Shown here: positions 56,528-64,000 of the stretch, in pieces
Position numbering within the stretch: position 1 is the stretch's first letter
How the letters are laid out: every line of letters starts with the position of its first letter
DNA from: Streptomyces sp. GESEQ-35
Lineage (GTDB): Bacteria > Actinomycetota > Actinomycetes > Streptomycetales > Streptomycetaceae
Assembly: GCF_017948485.1 (NCBI RefSeq)
Contig: NZ_JAFFSX010000027.1
Location: 105,609 to 169,608 of the forward strand
Length of the DNA stretch: 64,000 nt
Reading direction: 5' to 3'
Made by a program: the position numbers and the translations under genes
The notes under the pieces: model-generated
What the model saw: only the letters and a program-made list of their open reading frames with translations
Database searches by the model: none
What the model was told of the DNA's origin: nothing

Positions 56528-57388
56528 ATGTTCGTCGTCGACACCCAGATCCACATCTGGACGGAAGAGACCCCGGACCGCCCCTGGGTCCCGGGCGCCC
56601 GCGAGCGGATCCGCCTCAACGGCCACCGCGAGGACCCCTTCTCCTACGAGGAGGCCCTGGAGCTGATGGACGAGGCCGGCGTCAACCGGGCGCTGATCCT
56701 GCCCCCGTCCTGGGAGGGCAACCGCATCGACTACGCCATGGAGGCCTGCGAGGCCCACCCGGACCGCTTCGGCATCATGGCCCGTGTCCCGCAGGACAAC
56801 GAGGCCGAGGGCACGGCCCTGCTGAAGGACTTCGCCGAGAACCCGCACATCAAGGGCACCCGGCTCACCTTCCACCGGCCGCAGGACCGCAACTGGATGA
56901 TCGACGGCACCAACGACTGGTACTGGCCGATCGCCGAGCAACTCTCCATCCCCACCATGGTCCACGCCCCGATCTGGAAGCGTGAGCTCGGCGAGATCGC
57001 CGCCAAGCACCCCGGCCTGAAGATCATCATCGACCACATGGGCATCATGGCCCGCTGCGTCGACGACGCGATCGGCTACTGGGTCCAGGAGACCGCCGAC
57101 CTGCACGTCCACCCGAACATCTACGTCAAGGTCTCGGCGCTCCCGGGCTACTCCACGCAGCCCTTCCCGAACAAGAACATCGAGAAGTACGTGCGCGAGA
57201 TGGTCGACAGGATGGGCCCGCAGCGCTGCTTCTACGGCACCGACATCACCCGCCTGCTCGGCCACGGCATCACCTACACCGACACCATCGAGCAGTTCAC
57301 CAAGCACTGGGACTTCACCCCCGAGGAGCTTGAGTGGATCATGGGCCGCGGTATCTCCGAGGTCCTGAACTGGCCGATCGAGGGCTGA
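56528..57388 (+). CDS. Amidohydrolase-family protein (COG3618; lactonase-like)
   Basis: A 286-residue protein of the amidohydrolase 2 group, which includes PDC lactonase LigI and fuconolactonases. Key segments are FVVDTQIHIW near the N-terminus, MVHAP (about 140), IIIDHMG (about 160) and YGTDITRLLGHG (about 238), where histidine and aspartate contribute to the active site. The first HxH of many relatives reads QIH here. In a cluster with a 4-oxalomesaconate pathway, a PDC lactonase is conceivable, but other lactones are equally possible. It follows the flavoprotein by 28 bases. Confidence 0.82.
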   Translation: MFVVDTQIHIWTEETPDRPWVPGARERIRLNGHREDPFSYEEALELMDEAGVNRALILPPSWEGNRIDYAMEACEAHPDRFGIMARVPQDNEAEGTALLKDFAENPHIKGTRLTFHRPQDRNWMIDGTNDWYWPIAEQLSIPTMVHAPIWKRELGEIAAKHPGLKIIIDHMGIMARCVDDAIGYWVQETADLHVHPNIYVKVSALPGYSTQPFPNKNIEKYVREMVDRMGPQRCFYGTDITRLLGHGITYTDTIEQFTKHWDFTPEELEWIMGRGISEVLNWPIEG

Positions 57389-57389
57389 G

Positions 57390-59096
57390 ATGACCGACAA
57401 CGACACGCCCCACGGCGACGGCGGTGATGCCGTCGTCACCGCCTTCAACGCCGTCGGCGCGGACTACGTCTTCTGCTCGTCGGGGTCCGAATGGGCCCCG
57501 GTGTGGGAGTCCCTGGCCCGGCGCCACCGGGACGGGCTTCCCTGCCCGCGGTATCTCGACCTGACCCACGAGACCGTCGCCGTCGGCATGGCCACCGGCT
57601 ACGGCCTCGTCGAACGCCGCCCTCAGGGCGTCCTGCTGCACGCGGCGCCCGGCCTGCTCCAGGGCTCCATGGCCGTCCACGGGGCGCTGCTCGCCGGTGT
57701 CCCGATGGTGGTCACGTCCTCCGAGTCCACCACCTACGGCGACGGGCCCGGCCCCGATCCGGGCGGCCAGTGGTACCGCAACCTGTCCATCGTGGGCGGC
57801 CCGCACGGCGTCGCGAGTCCGTTCACCAAGTGGTCCACCGAGGCGGCGAGCGTGCACACGCTGCCCACGATGATCACGAGGGCGGCGGAACTGGCCTGGC
57901 GTGCCCCGGCCGGTCCGGCGTATCTGAACATCCCGCTGGAGATCCTCCTTGAGGAGTGGGACGGCCGCGAGGCCAGGCCGATCGTCCCGCCGGGCGCCAC
58001 GCACAGCTCGCCCGAAGAGGTCGACCCCGTCGCCCAGCTGATCCGCGAGGCCGACAACCCCGTGATCGTCACCGAGACCGCCGGCCGCGAGGCGGGCGGC
58101 TTCGAGGCGCTGGTCGCCTTCGCGGAGGCCTGGAGCATCCCGGTCGTCGAGCCCGACTCGGCGGTCTGCGGCAACTTCCCGCGCACCCATCCGCTGCACG
58201 CCGGCAGCGACATCGGCCCCTGGATCGACGAGGCGGACCTGATCCTCCTCGTCAACTGCCGGGCGCCCTTCTACCCGCCGTCGCGCCGACCCGCCAAGGC
58301 GAAGGTCGTCGTCATCGACGAGGTGCCACAGCGGCCGCACGTCGTCTACCAAGTCCTGTTCGCGGACCGGTACTTGGAGGGCAACGTCGCCAACACCCTG
58401 CGCCAGCTGGCCAAGCGGGCGAAGGGCCTCGACGAGGCGGCGGTGACGGCGCGGTACGCGGAGCAGGCGCAGCGCCATGCCGACGAGCAGGCCGCCATCG
58501 CCGCGGCCGAGGCCAAGGCCGAACAGGCCGAGGGCATCGATCCGGTGTTCGTGGCCGCGACCCTGCGCACCCTGCTCGACGGCAAGGACGCGGTCGTCGT
58601 CGACGAGACCATCACGCACAGCCGTGTCCTCAAGCGGCACGTCCGGACCGACGCACCCGACTCGTACTTCTACGTACAGGGCGGCCTCGGCCAGGGCATC
58701 GCCGTCGCCCTCGGCGTCAAACTCGCTGCCCAGGAACGCCCGGTGGTGCTCACCATCGGCGACGGCGCCTTCGCGTACAACCCGGTCATCCCGTCGTACG
58801 ACGCCTCGAAGGCATACGAACTGCCGCTGCTGATCGTGGTGTTCAACAACCGCACCTACAAATCCATGAACCTCAACCACCGCAGGTTCTACCCCGACGG
58901 CGCGGCCGCCGAGACCGGCGAATGGCTCGGCACCGACCTGCACCGACTGCCCCGACTGGACCGGTTCGCCGAGCCGTTCGGAATGCACACCGAGTCCGTC
59001 GACGCGCCCGGGGCGCTGGCGCCCGCGCTGGAGCGCGCCCTCAAGGCCGTGACGGAGGGCACCACGGCCGTCGTCGACGTCCTCGTCACCCGATGA
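57390..59096 (+). CDS. Thiamine-diphosphate-dependent enzyme (decarboxylase/carboligase family)
   Basis: A 568-residue ThDP enzyme of the acetolactate-synthase/benzoylformate-decarboxylase superfamily. The cofactor-activating glutamate is E61 in LTHETVAVGM. The ThDP-Mg motif GDGAF (457-461) ends with NN at about 486. The middle domain has the usual ADLILLVNCRAP fold, but no FAD-type acetolactate synthase signature. It likely decarboxylates a 2-oxo acid made by neighbouring enzymes; the substrate is unknown. ATG 57390 lies two bases after the amidohydrolase stop. Confidence 0.87.
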   Translation: MTDNDTPHGDGGDAVVTAFNAVGADYVFCSSGSEWAPVWESLARRHRDGLPCPRYLDLTHETVAVGMATGYGLVERRPQGVLLHAAPGLLQGSMAVHGALLAGVPMVVTSSESTTYGDGPGPDPGGQWYRNLSIVGGPHGVASPFTKWSTEAASVHTLPTMITRAAELAWRAPAGPAYLNIPLEILLEEWDGREARPIVPPGATHSSPEEVDPVAQLIREADNPVIVTETAGREAGGFEALVAFAEAWSIPVVEPDSAVCGNFPRTHPLHAGSDIGPWIDEADLILLVNCRAPFYPPSRRPAKAKVVVIDEVPQRPHVVYQVLFADRYLEGNVANTLRQLAKRAKGLDEAAVTARYAEQAQRHADEQAAIAAAEAKAEQAEGIDPVFVAATLRTLLDGKDAVVVDETITHSRVLKRHVRTDAPDSYFYVQGGLGQGIAVALGVKLAAQERPVVLTIGDGAFAYNPVIPSYDASKAYELPLLIVVFNNRTYKSMNLNHRRFYPDGAAAETGEWLGTDLHRLPRLDRFAEPFGMHTESVDAPGALAPALERALKAVTEGTTAVVDVLVTR

Positions 59097-59116
59097 ACCA
59101 GGAGGCATCCGCCACC

Positions 59117-60172
59117 ATGTCCGACACCCCCAAGAAGGTCCTGGTACCCGCCGACGACCTGCGGACCTTCTCCGCCGCCCTGCTCGAGAAGGGCGGCCTG
59201 AGCCCCGGGCACGCCCGCACCACCGCCGACGTGTTCGTCTGGGCCGCGCTGCGCGGCGTCGACTCCCACGGCATCGCGCGCGTCCCGGCGTACCTGGAGT
59301 TGCTGGCCAAGGGCGTGGCCAACGCCCGGGCCGAGATCACCGTCGAATCCACCACCCCGGCCGCCGCCGTCCTGGACGCTGACCGCGCGCCCGGGCCGGT
59401 CGCGCTCAGCGCCGCCGCCGAGGAAGCCGTCAAGCGGGCCAAGGCGACCGGAATCGCGTCGGTCGGGGTGCGCCGTACCGTCCACACGGGCGCCATCGGC
59501 TACTACGTGTCGAAGATCGCCGAAAAGGGCCTGGTCGGGCTCGGGTTCGTCGCCGGCATGCCCAACATGGGCTACACCGGCGTCAAGGGCGCCGCGGTCG
59601 CGACCAGCCCGCTCGCCATCGCCGTACCGGCAGACAGCCATGCCCCACTCCTCCTCGACATGGCCACGGCCACCGTCGCCCTCGGCAGGATCCGACAGGC
59701 CAGGGTGAGCGGCACACCGCTGCCCGAGGGCGCGGCCGCCACCGAGGACGGCACGCCCACCACCGACCCTGAGAAGGCCGTGATGCCGCTGCCGCTGGGC
59801 GGCGCCAAGGGCTCCGGTATGTCCCTCGCGTTCGAGCTGCTGACCAGCGTGCTGGTCGGCGCGCCGATCTTCGCCGCGTTCCACTCGGACGATCCGCAGG
59901 GCCGTAGACACCGCCAGAACGCCCTCCTCATCGCTGTCGACCCGGCGGCGTTCGGAGACCCGTCCGTGTTCACCGCCGCCGTCGGCACGACCCTGGGCAC
60001 GCTCAAGTCCCTGCCGGTGGCGGACGGGGCGGACGGGGTGTTCTACCCCGGTGAGCGGAGTGCGGCGGTGGCCGTGGAGCGGGGGGAGACGGGGGTGCCG
60101 GTGGCGCCGAAGGTATGGCGTGAACTGACGGAGAGCGCGGCCAAGTTCGGGGTCGAGGTGCCGTCCGTCTGA
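59117..60172 (+). CDS. LDH2/MDH2-family NAD(P)-dependent oxidoreductase
   Basis: A 351-residue dehydrogenase of the malate/lactate dehydrogenase (ComC/YiaK) type. Hallmarks are VWAALRGVDSHGIARVPAYLEL, the histidine in RRTVHTGAIGYYV, MGYTGVKGAAVATSPLAIAVPA and PLGGAKGSGMSLAFELL. It uses NAD(P) to interconvert 2-hydroxy and 2-oxo acids or reduce related keto acids. The ATG at 59117 is supported by AGGAGG upstream; an ATG at 59093 overlaps the ThDP gene stop but has no ribosome site. It closes the operon. Confidence 0.87.
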   Translation: MSDTPKKVLVPADDLRTFSAALLEKGGLSPGHARTTADVFVWAALRGVDSHGIARVPAYLELLAKGVANARAEITVESTTPAAAVLDADRAPGPVALSAAAEEAVKRAKATGIASVGVRRTVHTGAIGYYVSKIAEKGLVGLGFVAGMPNMGYTGVKGAAVATSPLAIAVPADSHAPLLLDMATATVALGRIRQARVSGTPLPEGAAATEDGTPTTDPEKAVMPLPLGGAKGSGMSLAFELLTSVLVGAPIFAAFHSDDPQGRRHRQNALLIAVDPAAFGDPSVFTAAVGTTLGTLKSLPVADGADGVFYPGERSAAVAVERGETGVPVAPKVWRELTESAAKFGVEVPSV

Positions 60173-60176
60173 GGGC

Positions 60177-61106
60177 TCAGATGCCGACGGCCTGACGAAT
60201 GTGACGGGCCATCAGGGAGTACGTCTCCCTGGCCCGTTCGTCGTCCTGGCCGTCGTACCCGTGGTCGGCGCCCGGCACGTCGTGGTGGCCGGCCAGGGCG
60301 CCCGCCGTTCGCAGCCGGTCGGCGTAGGCCACGGCCTCGGACTTGAGGAGGTCGTGTTCGGCCGTGACGATCAGCGCCGGGGCGATGCCCTTCAGGTCCG
60401 CGGTGTCCGACGGATGGGCGGGGGAGACGAGCCGGTCGGCGCGCAGTCGTGGGTCCGGGACGTACGAGGTGTCGAAGACGTCGGCCATCCACGGTCGCAG
60501 CATCGGCCTGTCGATCGCGGCCCGCTTCTTGCGTGCGTCGGTCGCCAGATCGAGCGGGGGATAGTGCAGGACCTGGAGGGCGATCGGGGGGTCGCCCTCC
60601 TCCAGCGCCTGGCGGGCCACCGCCGCCGCAAGCCCGCCGCCCGCGCTCTGCCCGCCCACGGTGAGCCGTCCGCCGTCCCAGCCCTGTTCGGCCCCGTGCT
60701 CCGCGACCCAGCGCACGACCTCGAAGGCCTGGCGGGGCGGGGCGGGAAACGGGTGCTGGGGGGCGACGACATAGTCCACGTTCGCCACGGCCACGCCCGC
60801 CTCGGCGGCGAGGAAACGGCACAGCGGGTCGTCGATCTCCGTCAACGCCATGACGTAGCCGCCGCCGTGGAAGTTGATGTGCACGGGGGGAGTCCGGTCG
60901 GCGGACGGCAGGTACACCACGACGCGGGCCGGTCCGACCGACGTGGGGACGGTCAACTCGCGGACCTTGCGCGGGTATTCGGGGAAGCGGGCGTGCGAGG
61001 CGGCGTCGGAGCCGCGCCCACCCGAGCGTCGGGCCGCCGCTTGGGTCGCCCGCTGCATGGTCTTGGCGACGAGTGCGGCCACCGTGGGCCGGGCCAGGAG
61101 GGACAT
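60177..61106 (-). CDS. Alpha/beta hydrolase fold-3 protein (HSL-type esterase)
   Basis: A 309-residue esterase of the hormone-sensitive-lipase type. The oxyanion motif is INFHGGGYVM, and the nucleophile elbow is VGGQSAGGGLAAAV, where family members usually have GDSAGG; the Asp to Gln change is a variant. Acid and histidine are in IVTAEHDLLKSE and GADHGYDG. No signal peptide is seen. It ends four bases from the convergent dehydrogenase. The TetR gene lies just upstream on the same strand; whether they are cotranscribed is unclear. Confidence 0.87.
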   Translation of the reverse strand: MSLLARPTVAALVAKTMQRATQAAARRSGGRGSDAASHARFPEYPRKVRELTVPTSVGPARVVVYLPSADRTPPVHINFHGGGYVMALTEIDDPLCRFLAAEAGVAVANVDYVVAPQHPFPAPPRQAFEVVRWVAEHGAEQGWDGGRLTVGGQSAGGGLAAAVARQALEEGDPPIALQVLHYPPLDLATDARKKRAAIDRPMLRPWMADVFDTSYVPDPRLRADRLVSPAHPSDTADLKGIAPALIVTAEHDLLKSEAVAYADRLRTAGALAGHHDVPGADHGYDGQDDERARETYSLMARHIRQAVGI

Positions 61107-61218
61107 GCGGCTCCGTTCGCTGGGACTGCGGGCCCGGCCCGACAGGGGCGATTGCTTGAGTTTGGCAATCGTACGGCAAATGGCCCTGATCGGGGAGAGG
61201 TGGTGATCGGGGAGTGCC

Positions 61219-61797
61219 TCAGCCGCTGGTCCGCACGCCGTCGAGGGCGATGGACAGAACGCGGTCCCGCTGGGCGTCGTCCGCGAAGTTCGTCGCGGTG
61301 ATGCCCGCGACCATGCGCAGCAGATCGCTGATGTCCATGTCGGTCCGCACCACTCCGGCTCGCTGCGCCCGCTCCAGCAGCGGGGTGCCGGCGGCGTACA
61401 TCGAGTCGCGGCAGGCGTCGAAGATCTCCGACTGGTCGTCGAGTGCCTCGCGGACGGCCCGCTTGGTCACCATGTAGTCGGTGAACCGGTCCAGCCATGA
61501 CGTCAGGGCTTCCCACGGCTCCAGCCCGGCGACCTCCTGCGCGACCCGGCACAGGTCGTTGACCTCGCCCGCGTACACGCTCTCGAAGAGATCGCGGCGG
61601 GTGGGGAAGTTGCGATAGAGCGTGCCGATGCCGACGCCCGCTCGCCGGGCGATGTCCTCCAGGGAAGCCTCCGAGCCGTGCTCGGCGAACGCCTCGCGGG
61701 CGGCCACCAGCAGCGCGTCGTAGTTGCGCGCGGCGTCCTTACGGTGCGGCCGGCGCGACGCGACGATCTCGCTGATGGGGTACGGCTGGGCCGTCAC
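61219..61797 (-). CDS. TetR-family transcriptional regulator
   Basis: A 192-residue repressor. The N-terminal helix-turn-helix reads EASLEDIARRAGVGIGTLYRNFPTRRDLFE, the TetR hallmark. The C-terminal half is the ligand domain. It is divergent from the DHA2-type exporter, with two perfect palindromes in between, so it very likely represses both. The ATG at 61797 was used. Confidence 0.92.
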   Translation of the reverse strand: MTAQPYPISEIVASRRPHRKDAARNYDALLVAAREAFAEHGSEASLEDIARRAGVGIGTLYRNFPTRRDLFESVYAGEVNDLCRVAQEVAGLEPWEALTSWLDRFTDYMVTKRAVREALDDQSEIFDACRDSMYAAGTPLLERAQRAGVVRTDMDISDLLRMVAGITATNFADDAQRDRVLSIALDGVRTSG

Positions 61798-61825
61798 TGC
61801 TGCCTCCCGGGCGGGCTCGGTTGAA

Positions 61826-61866
61826 GCGGAGGATCACCTCCGCTACAGTGGAGGGGTACCTCCACT
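61826..61866. promoter_or_regulatory. Tandem TetR operators
   Basis: GCGGAGG-atca-CCTCCGC (61826-61843) and AGTGGAGG-ggta-CCTCCACT (61847-61866) are perfect 7-bp and 8-bp inverted repeats with 4-bp spacers. Their centres are 22 bp apart. Both contain GGAGGnnnnCCTCC. They lie in the gap between the divergent TetR and exporter genes. Confidence 0.8.
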
Positions 61867-61985
61867 TTAGCAGTGCGGGGTCCGTTCGCCGTGGACGCGT
61901 GACGTCGCCGGCGCCAAGCCCCCTCATGCTCGTCCGCGACCGGACGCTGTCGGCCGCACCCTGCTCGGATTCGGAGAGGCTCTCC

Positions 61986-63422
61986 ATGCCCCGCACCTCC
62001 ACCCGCCTCACCTTCGCGGTTCTCGCGAGCGGAGCCGGCGTGTTCGCGATGCTCCAGTCGCTGATCGCGCCGGCCCTGCCGACCGTCCAGCACGCGCTCA
62101 ACACCTCGCAGTCCACCGCGACCTGGGTGATGACGGCGTATCTACTGTCCGCCTCGATCTTCACGCCGATCCTGGGCCGCGTCGGCGACCTGATCGGCAA
62201 GAAACGCACGCTCGTCGCCGTCCTGTTCGTCGTGGCGGTCGGCTGTCTGGTGGCCGCGCTCGCACCGACCATCGGCGTACTGATCGCCGCCCGGGTCGTG
62301 CAGGGCGTCGGCGGCGCGCTGTTCCCGCTCTCCTTCGGCATCATCCGGGACGAGTTCGCCGCGTCCCAGGTCAGCGGCAGCATCAGCAATCTGTCGGCCG
62401 TGATCGCCGCGGGCGGCGGCGTCGGTATCGTCGCGGCCGGACCGATCGTGTCCGCGCTCGACTACCGCTGGCTGTTCTGGATCCCCGTGGCGATCGTCGC
62501 CGTCACGACGCTGATAGCCCTGCGCTATGTGCCCGAGTCGCCCAACCGGGCCGCGGGCAACGTCAATTGGCTCGGCGCCGGGCTGCTCTCGGCCTGGCTC
62601 GTGGCGCTGCTGCTGCCGCTCAGCCAGGCGAGCGTCTGGGGCTGGGGCTCGGCCCGGGTGATCGGCCTGTTCGCCGCCGCAGTCGTGCTGTTCGCGTTGT
62701 GGTTGCTGGCGGAGGCACGCTCCCGCACGCCGCTGATCGACCTGCGGGTGATGCGGCTGCCCGCCGTGTGGACCACCAACACCGCCGCGTTGCTCTTCGG
62801 CGCGGGCATGTACGCGATCTGGTCCTTCCTCCCCGGATTCGTACAGACCCCCAGCTCCGCCGGGTACGGCTTCGGATCGAGCGTCACCGCCGCCGGACTG
62901 CTCATGCTGCCGATGCTCGTCGCGATGTTCTTCTCGGGCGTGCTGAGCGGCCGCCTGGAACCCGTTCTGGGCGCCAAGACGCTCCTCACGACCGGTGCGG
63001 CGCTCGGCGCGCTCGCCTGCGGCTTCCTCGCCCTCTGGCACGACAAGCAGTGGCAAGTGGCCGTCGTGGCAGGCGTGTTCGGCCTCGGCATCGGACTGGC
63101 CTTCGCCTCGATGGCCAACCTGATCGTGGGCAGCGTCCCCGCCGACCAGACCGGCGCCGCGACCGGCATGAATGCCAACATCCGCACCATCGGCGGATCC
63201 ATCGGCGCCGCGATCACCAGCGTCCTGGTCACCGGCCACCTCCAGCCCTCCGGCCTGCCCTACGAGTCCGGCTACACCCACGGCTTCACCCTGCTGGCCG
63301 TACTCCTCCTGGCCGCGGCACTGGCGGCACTGCTGGTCCCGGCCCGCCGGTCCGCGGCCCTGACCGCCCGGGCACGCGCCGCCACCGCGGACCCGGCGGA
63401 AGCACCCGTCCGCGTGCGTTAG
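61986..63422 (+). CDS. MFS drug/metabolite exporter (DHA2 type)
   Basis: A 478-residue proton-driven exporter with about fourteen predicted helices. The motif-A loop reads GRVGDLIGKKRTL; helix 5 has the antiporter motif C region GGGVGIVAAGPIVSAL. The start ATG at 61986 follows GGAGAGG. Divergent TetR and palindromic operators suggest induction by an exported compound. The substrate is not known. Confidence 0.9.
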   Translation: MPRTSTRLTFAVLASGAGVFAMLQSLIAPALPTVQHALNTSQSTATWVMTAYLLSASIFTPILGRVGDLIGKKRTLVAVLFVVAVGCLVAALAPTIGVLIAARVVQGVGGALFPLSFGIIRDEFAASQVSGSISNLSAVIAAGGGVGIVAAGPIVSALDYRWLFWIPVAIVAVTTLIALRYVPESPNRAAGNVNWLGAGLLSAWLVALLLPLSQASVWGWGSARVIGLFAAAVVLFALWLLAEARSRTPLIDLRVMRLPAVWTTNTAALLFGAGMYAIWSFLPGFVQTPSSAGYGFGSSVTAAGLLMLPMLVAMFFSGVLSGRLEPVLGAKTLLTTGAALGALACGFLALWHDKQWQVAVVAGVFGLGIGLAFASMANLIVGSVPADQTGAATGMNANIRTIGGSIGAAITSVLVTGHLQPSGLPYESGYTHGFTLLAVLLLAAALAALLVPARRSAALTARARAATADPAEAPVRVR

Positions 63423-63431
63423 GGTTGACCT

Positions 63432-63462
63432 GCGCGTTCTCGCGGGAAACCGCGGGACGCGC
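63432..63462 (+). terminator. Hairpin after the exporter gene
   Basis: GCGCG (63432-63436) and CGCGG (63441-63445) pair with CCGCG (63450-63454) and CGCGC (63458-63462) across an internal loop; the apical loop is GAAA. It follows the exporter stop by 9 bases and precedes the tRNA gene by 2. Confidence 0.6.
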
Positions 63463-63464
63463 GC

Positions 63465-63538
<74 letters not shown>

Positions 63539-63912
63539 CAGTTCGATGAACTGTCATCGCAGGTCAGGGCCTTGGATCACTTCGGTGAGACGAGGCCTTT
63601 GATCGTTTCTGGGGCTCTCGTCTCACAATTTCTCACACGACAAGAGAACATCACTCTGTGTTGCCGCACCTGTACTGAGCGACCGCGTACCCATATCCTC
63701 TTGCCCGAGCGGGCCACGCTGAAAGTGTGGTTGCCCCATCTGGTTCACGCCAACTTCTTGGACGTGAACGGGCAGTTCAAGCCGCGATGACCTGACAAGG
63801 AAGGCCTCAGCGCCCATGAGTACCAGTCGATATCGGCTGGGCGGACGGGCATCTGTGTCCTGACCGCTCCAGCCTTAAGCAAGTTCGAGTTGAAAGGTTG
63901 GAACGAACAACA
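63539..63912 (+). other. Non-coding stretch after the tRNA
   Basis: About 370 bases with lower GC than the rest. TGAGACGAG (63586-63594) and CTCGTCTCA (63617-63625) form a perfect 9-bp inverted repeat. TCTCACA recurs at 63621-63627 and as CTCACA shortly after, around 63632. A 72-codon open frame (63572-63790) shows no domain and no ribosome site and is probably not a gene. No repeat of the tRNA 3' end was seen within the window. Confidence 0.5.
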
Positions 63913-64000
63913 ATGTCAGGACACAACAAGGCGTTCTTGCTTCTGGGAGCGGGGTTGGCGTCGCTCGTGGTTGCCATCGTAGCCGGAGTGATCGCTGTGC
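63913..64000 (+). CDS. Small membrane protein, N-terminal fragment (cut by window edge)
   Basis: The frame starts at ATG 63913 and is open to the window end, giving 29 residues: a short polar start MSGHNK and then one hydrophobic helix AFLLLGAGLASLVVAIVAG. Codon choice (GCT, GTT, TTG) is less GC-biased than in the other genes, which suggests a different origin. Similar short helices are found in small proteins of integrative or plasmid elements, but one helix is too little for identification. Confidence 0.5.
   Translation, partial: MSGHNKAFLLLGAGLASLVVAIVAGVIAV

Noticed and set aside
11826..60172. A natural-product biosynthetic cluster
   Set aside because: The dehydrogenases, methyltransferase, small monooxygenase and exporter are scattered; there is no PKS, NRPS, terpene or RiPP core gene. 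The content fits catabolism.
63572..63790. A 72-codon open frame after the tRNA
   Set aside because: No ribosome site, no domain, and it starts within a hairpin region; probably chance in lower-GC DNA.

Overview
The window looks like a chromosomal stretch of a Streptomyces or close relative. GC content is very high with strong G/C third positions, GTG starts and GTGA/ATGA stop-start overlaps are common, an importer lacks its own ATPase, a short dispersed element typical of Streptomyces intergenic DNA recurs eight times, and there is a tRNA-Pro(GGG) gene. It is a catabolic accessory region made of several uptake-plus-degradation islands, each with its own regulator. No rRNA, CRISPR array, transposase or antibiotic-type synthase was seen.

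Left part (1-11.7 kb): the end of a ribose-type ABC importer (truncated permease and ATPase), a secreted lipase, a minus-strand trio (phytanoyl-CoA-dioxygenase-like enzyme, short-chain dehydrogenase, Gfo/Idh/MocA dehydrogenase) divergent from a LacI-type regulator, and a second Gfo/Idh/MocA dehydrogenase divergent from another LacI regulator with two near-identical palindromic operators. Small housekeeping-type genes follow (lipoprotein, cupin, membrane protein, methyltransferase).

Glycan part (11.8-31.3 kb): NagZ-like GH3, a clan-A glycosidase, a BadF/GlcNAc-type kinase overlapping a second GH3, a binding protein with two permeases, a SurA-like protein coupled to a 1408-residue GH38 enzyme, an RpiR regulator, a SIS-domain protein and a secreted GH84 hexosaminidase fused to a seven-bladed propeller. 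A shared motif related to TGGTTCAATNNACC lies in the promoters, so the block is probably one amino-sugar/glycan regulon under the RpiR protein.

Bridge (31.4-35.7 kb): a medium-chain dehydrogenase divergent from a MarR regulator with an array of AT-rich half-sites, an orphan response regulator, an EamA exporter and a LysR regulator.

Aromatic and organic-acid part (35.8-60.2 kb): first, a compact set resembling the gallate/4-oxalomesaconate pathway (GntR regulator, hydratase, aldolase and tautomerase of the GalB/GalC/GalD types, a two-domain type I extradiol dioxygenase and an AAHS transporter). TTGT-TG-ACAA operators precede both the regulator and the transporter. Second, a carboxymuconolactone-decarboxylase-like protein, a full RbsABC-type importer and a LysR regulator, running into a meta-cleavage-like set (extradiol dioxygenase, aldehyde dehydrogenase, FAH-family enzyme, VOC protein, alpha/beta hydrolase, GlcG-like protein, MetE-like protein). 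Third, an aldehyde dehydrogenase, an L-2-hydroxyglutarate-oxidase-like flavoprotein, an amidohydrolase, a ThDP enzyme and an LDH2/MDH2-type dehydrogenase. The substrates are inferred, not proven.

Right end (60.2-64 kb): an HSL-type esterase, a TetR regulator divergent from a DHA2-type exporter with two perfect palindromic operators, tRNA-Pro(GGG), and then sequence with little coding content that reaches the start of a small membrane protein. It could be the edge of an element integrated at the tRNA.
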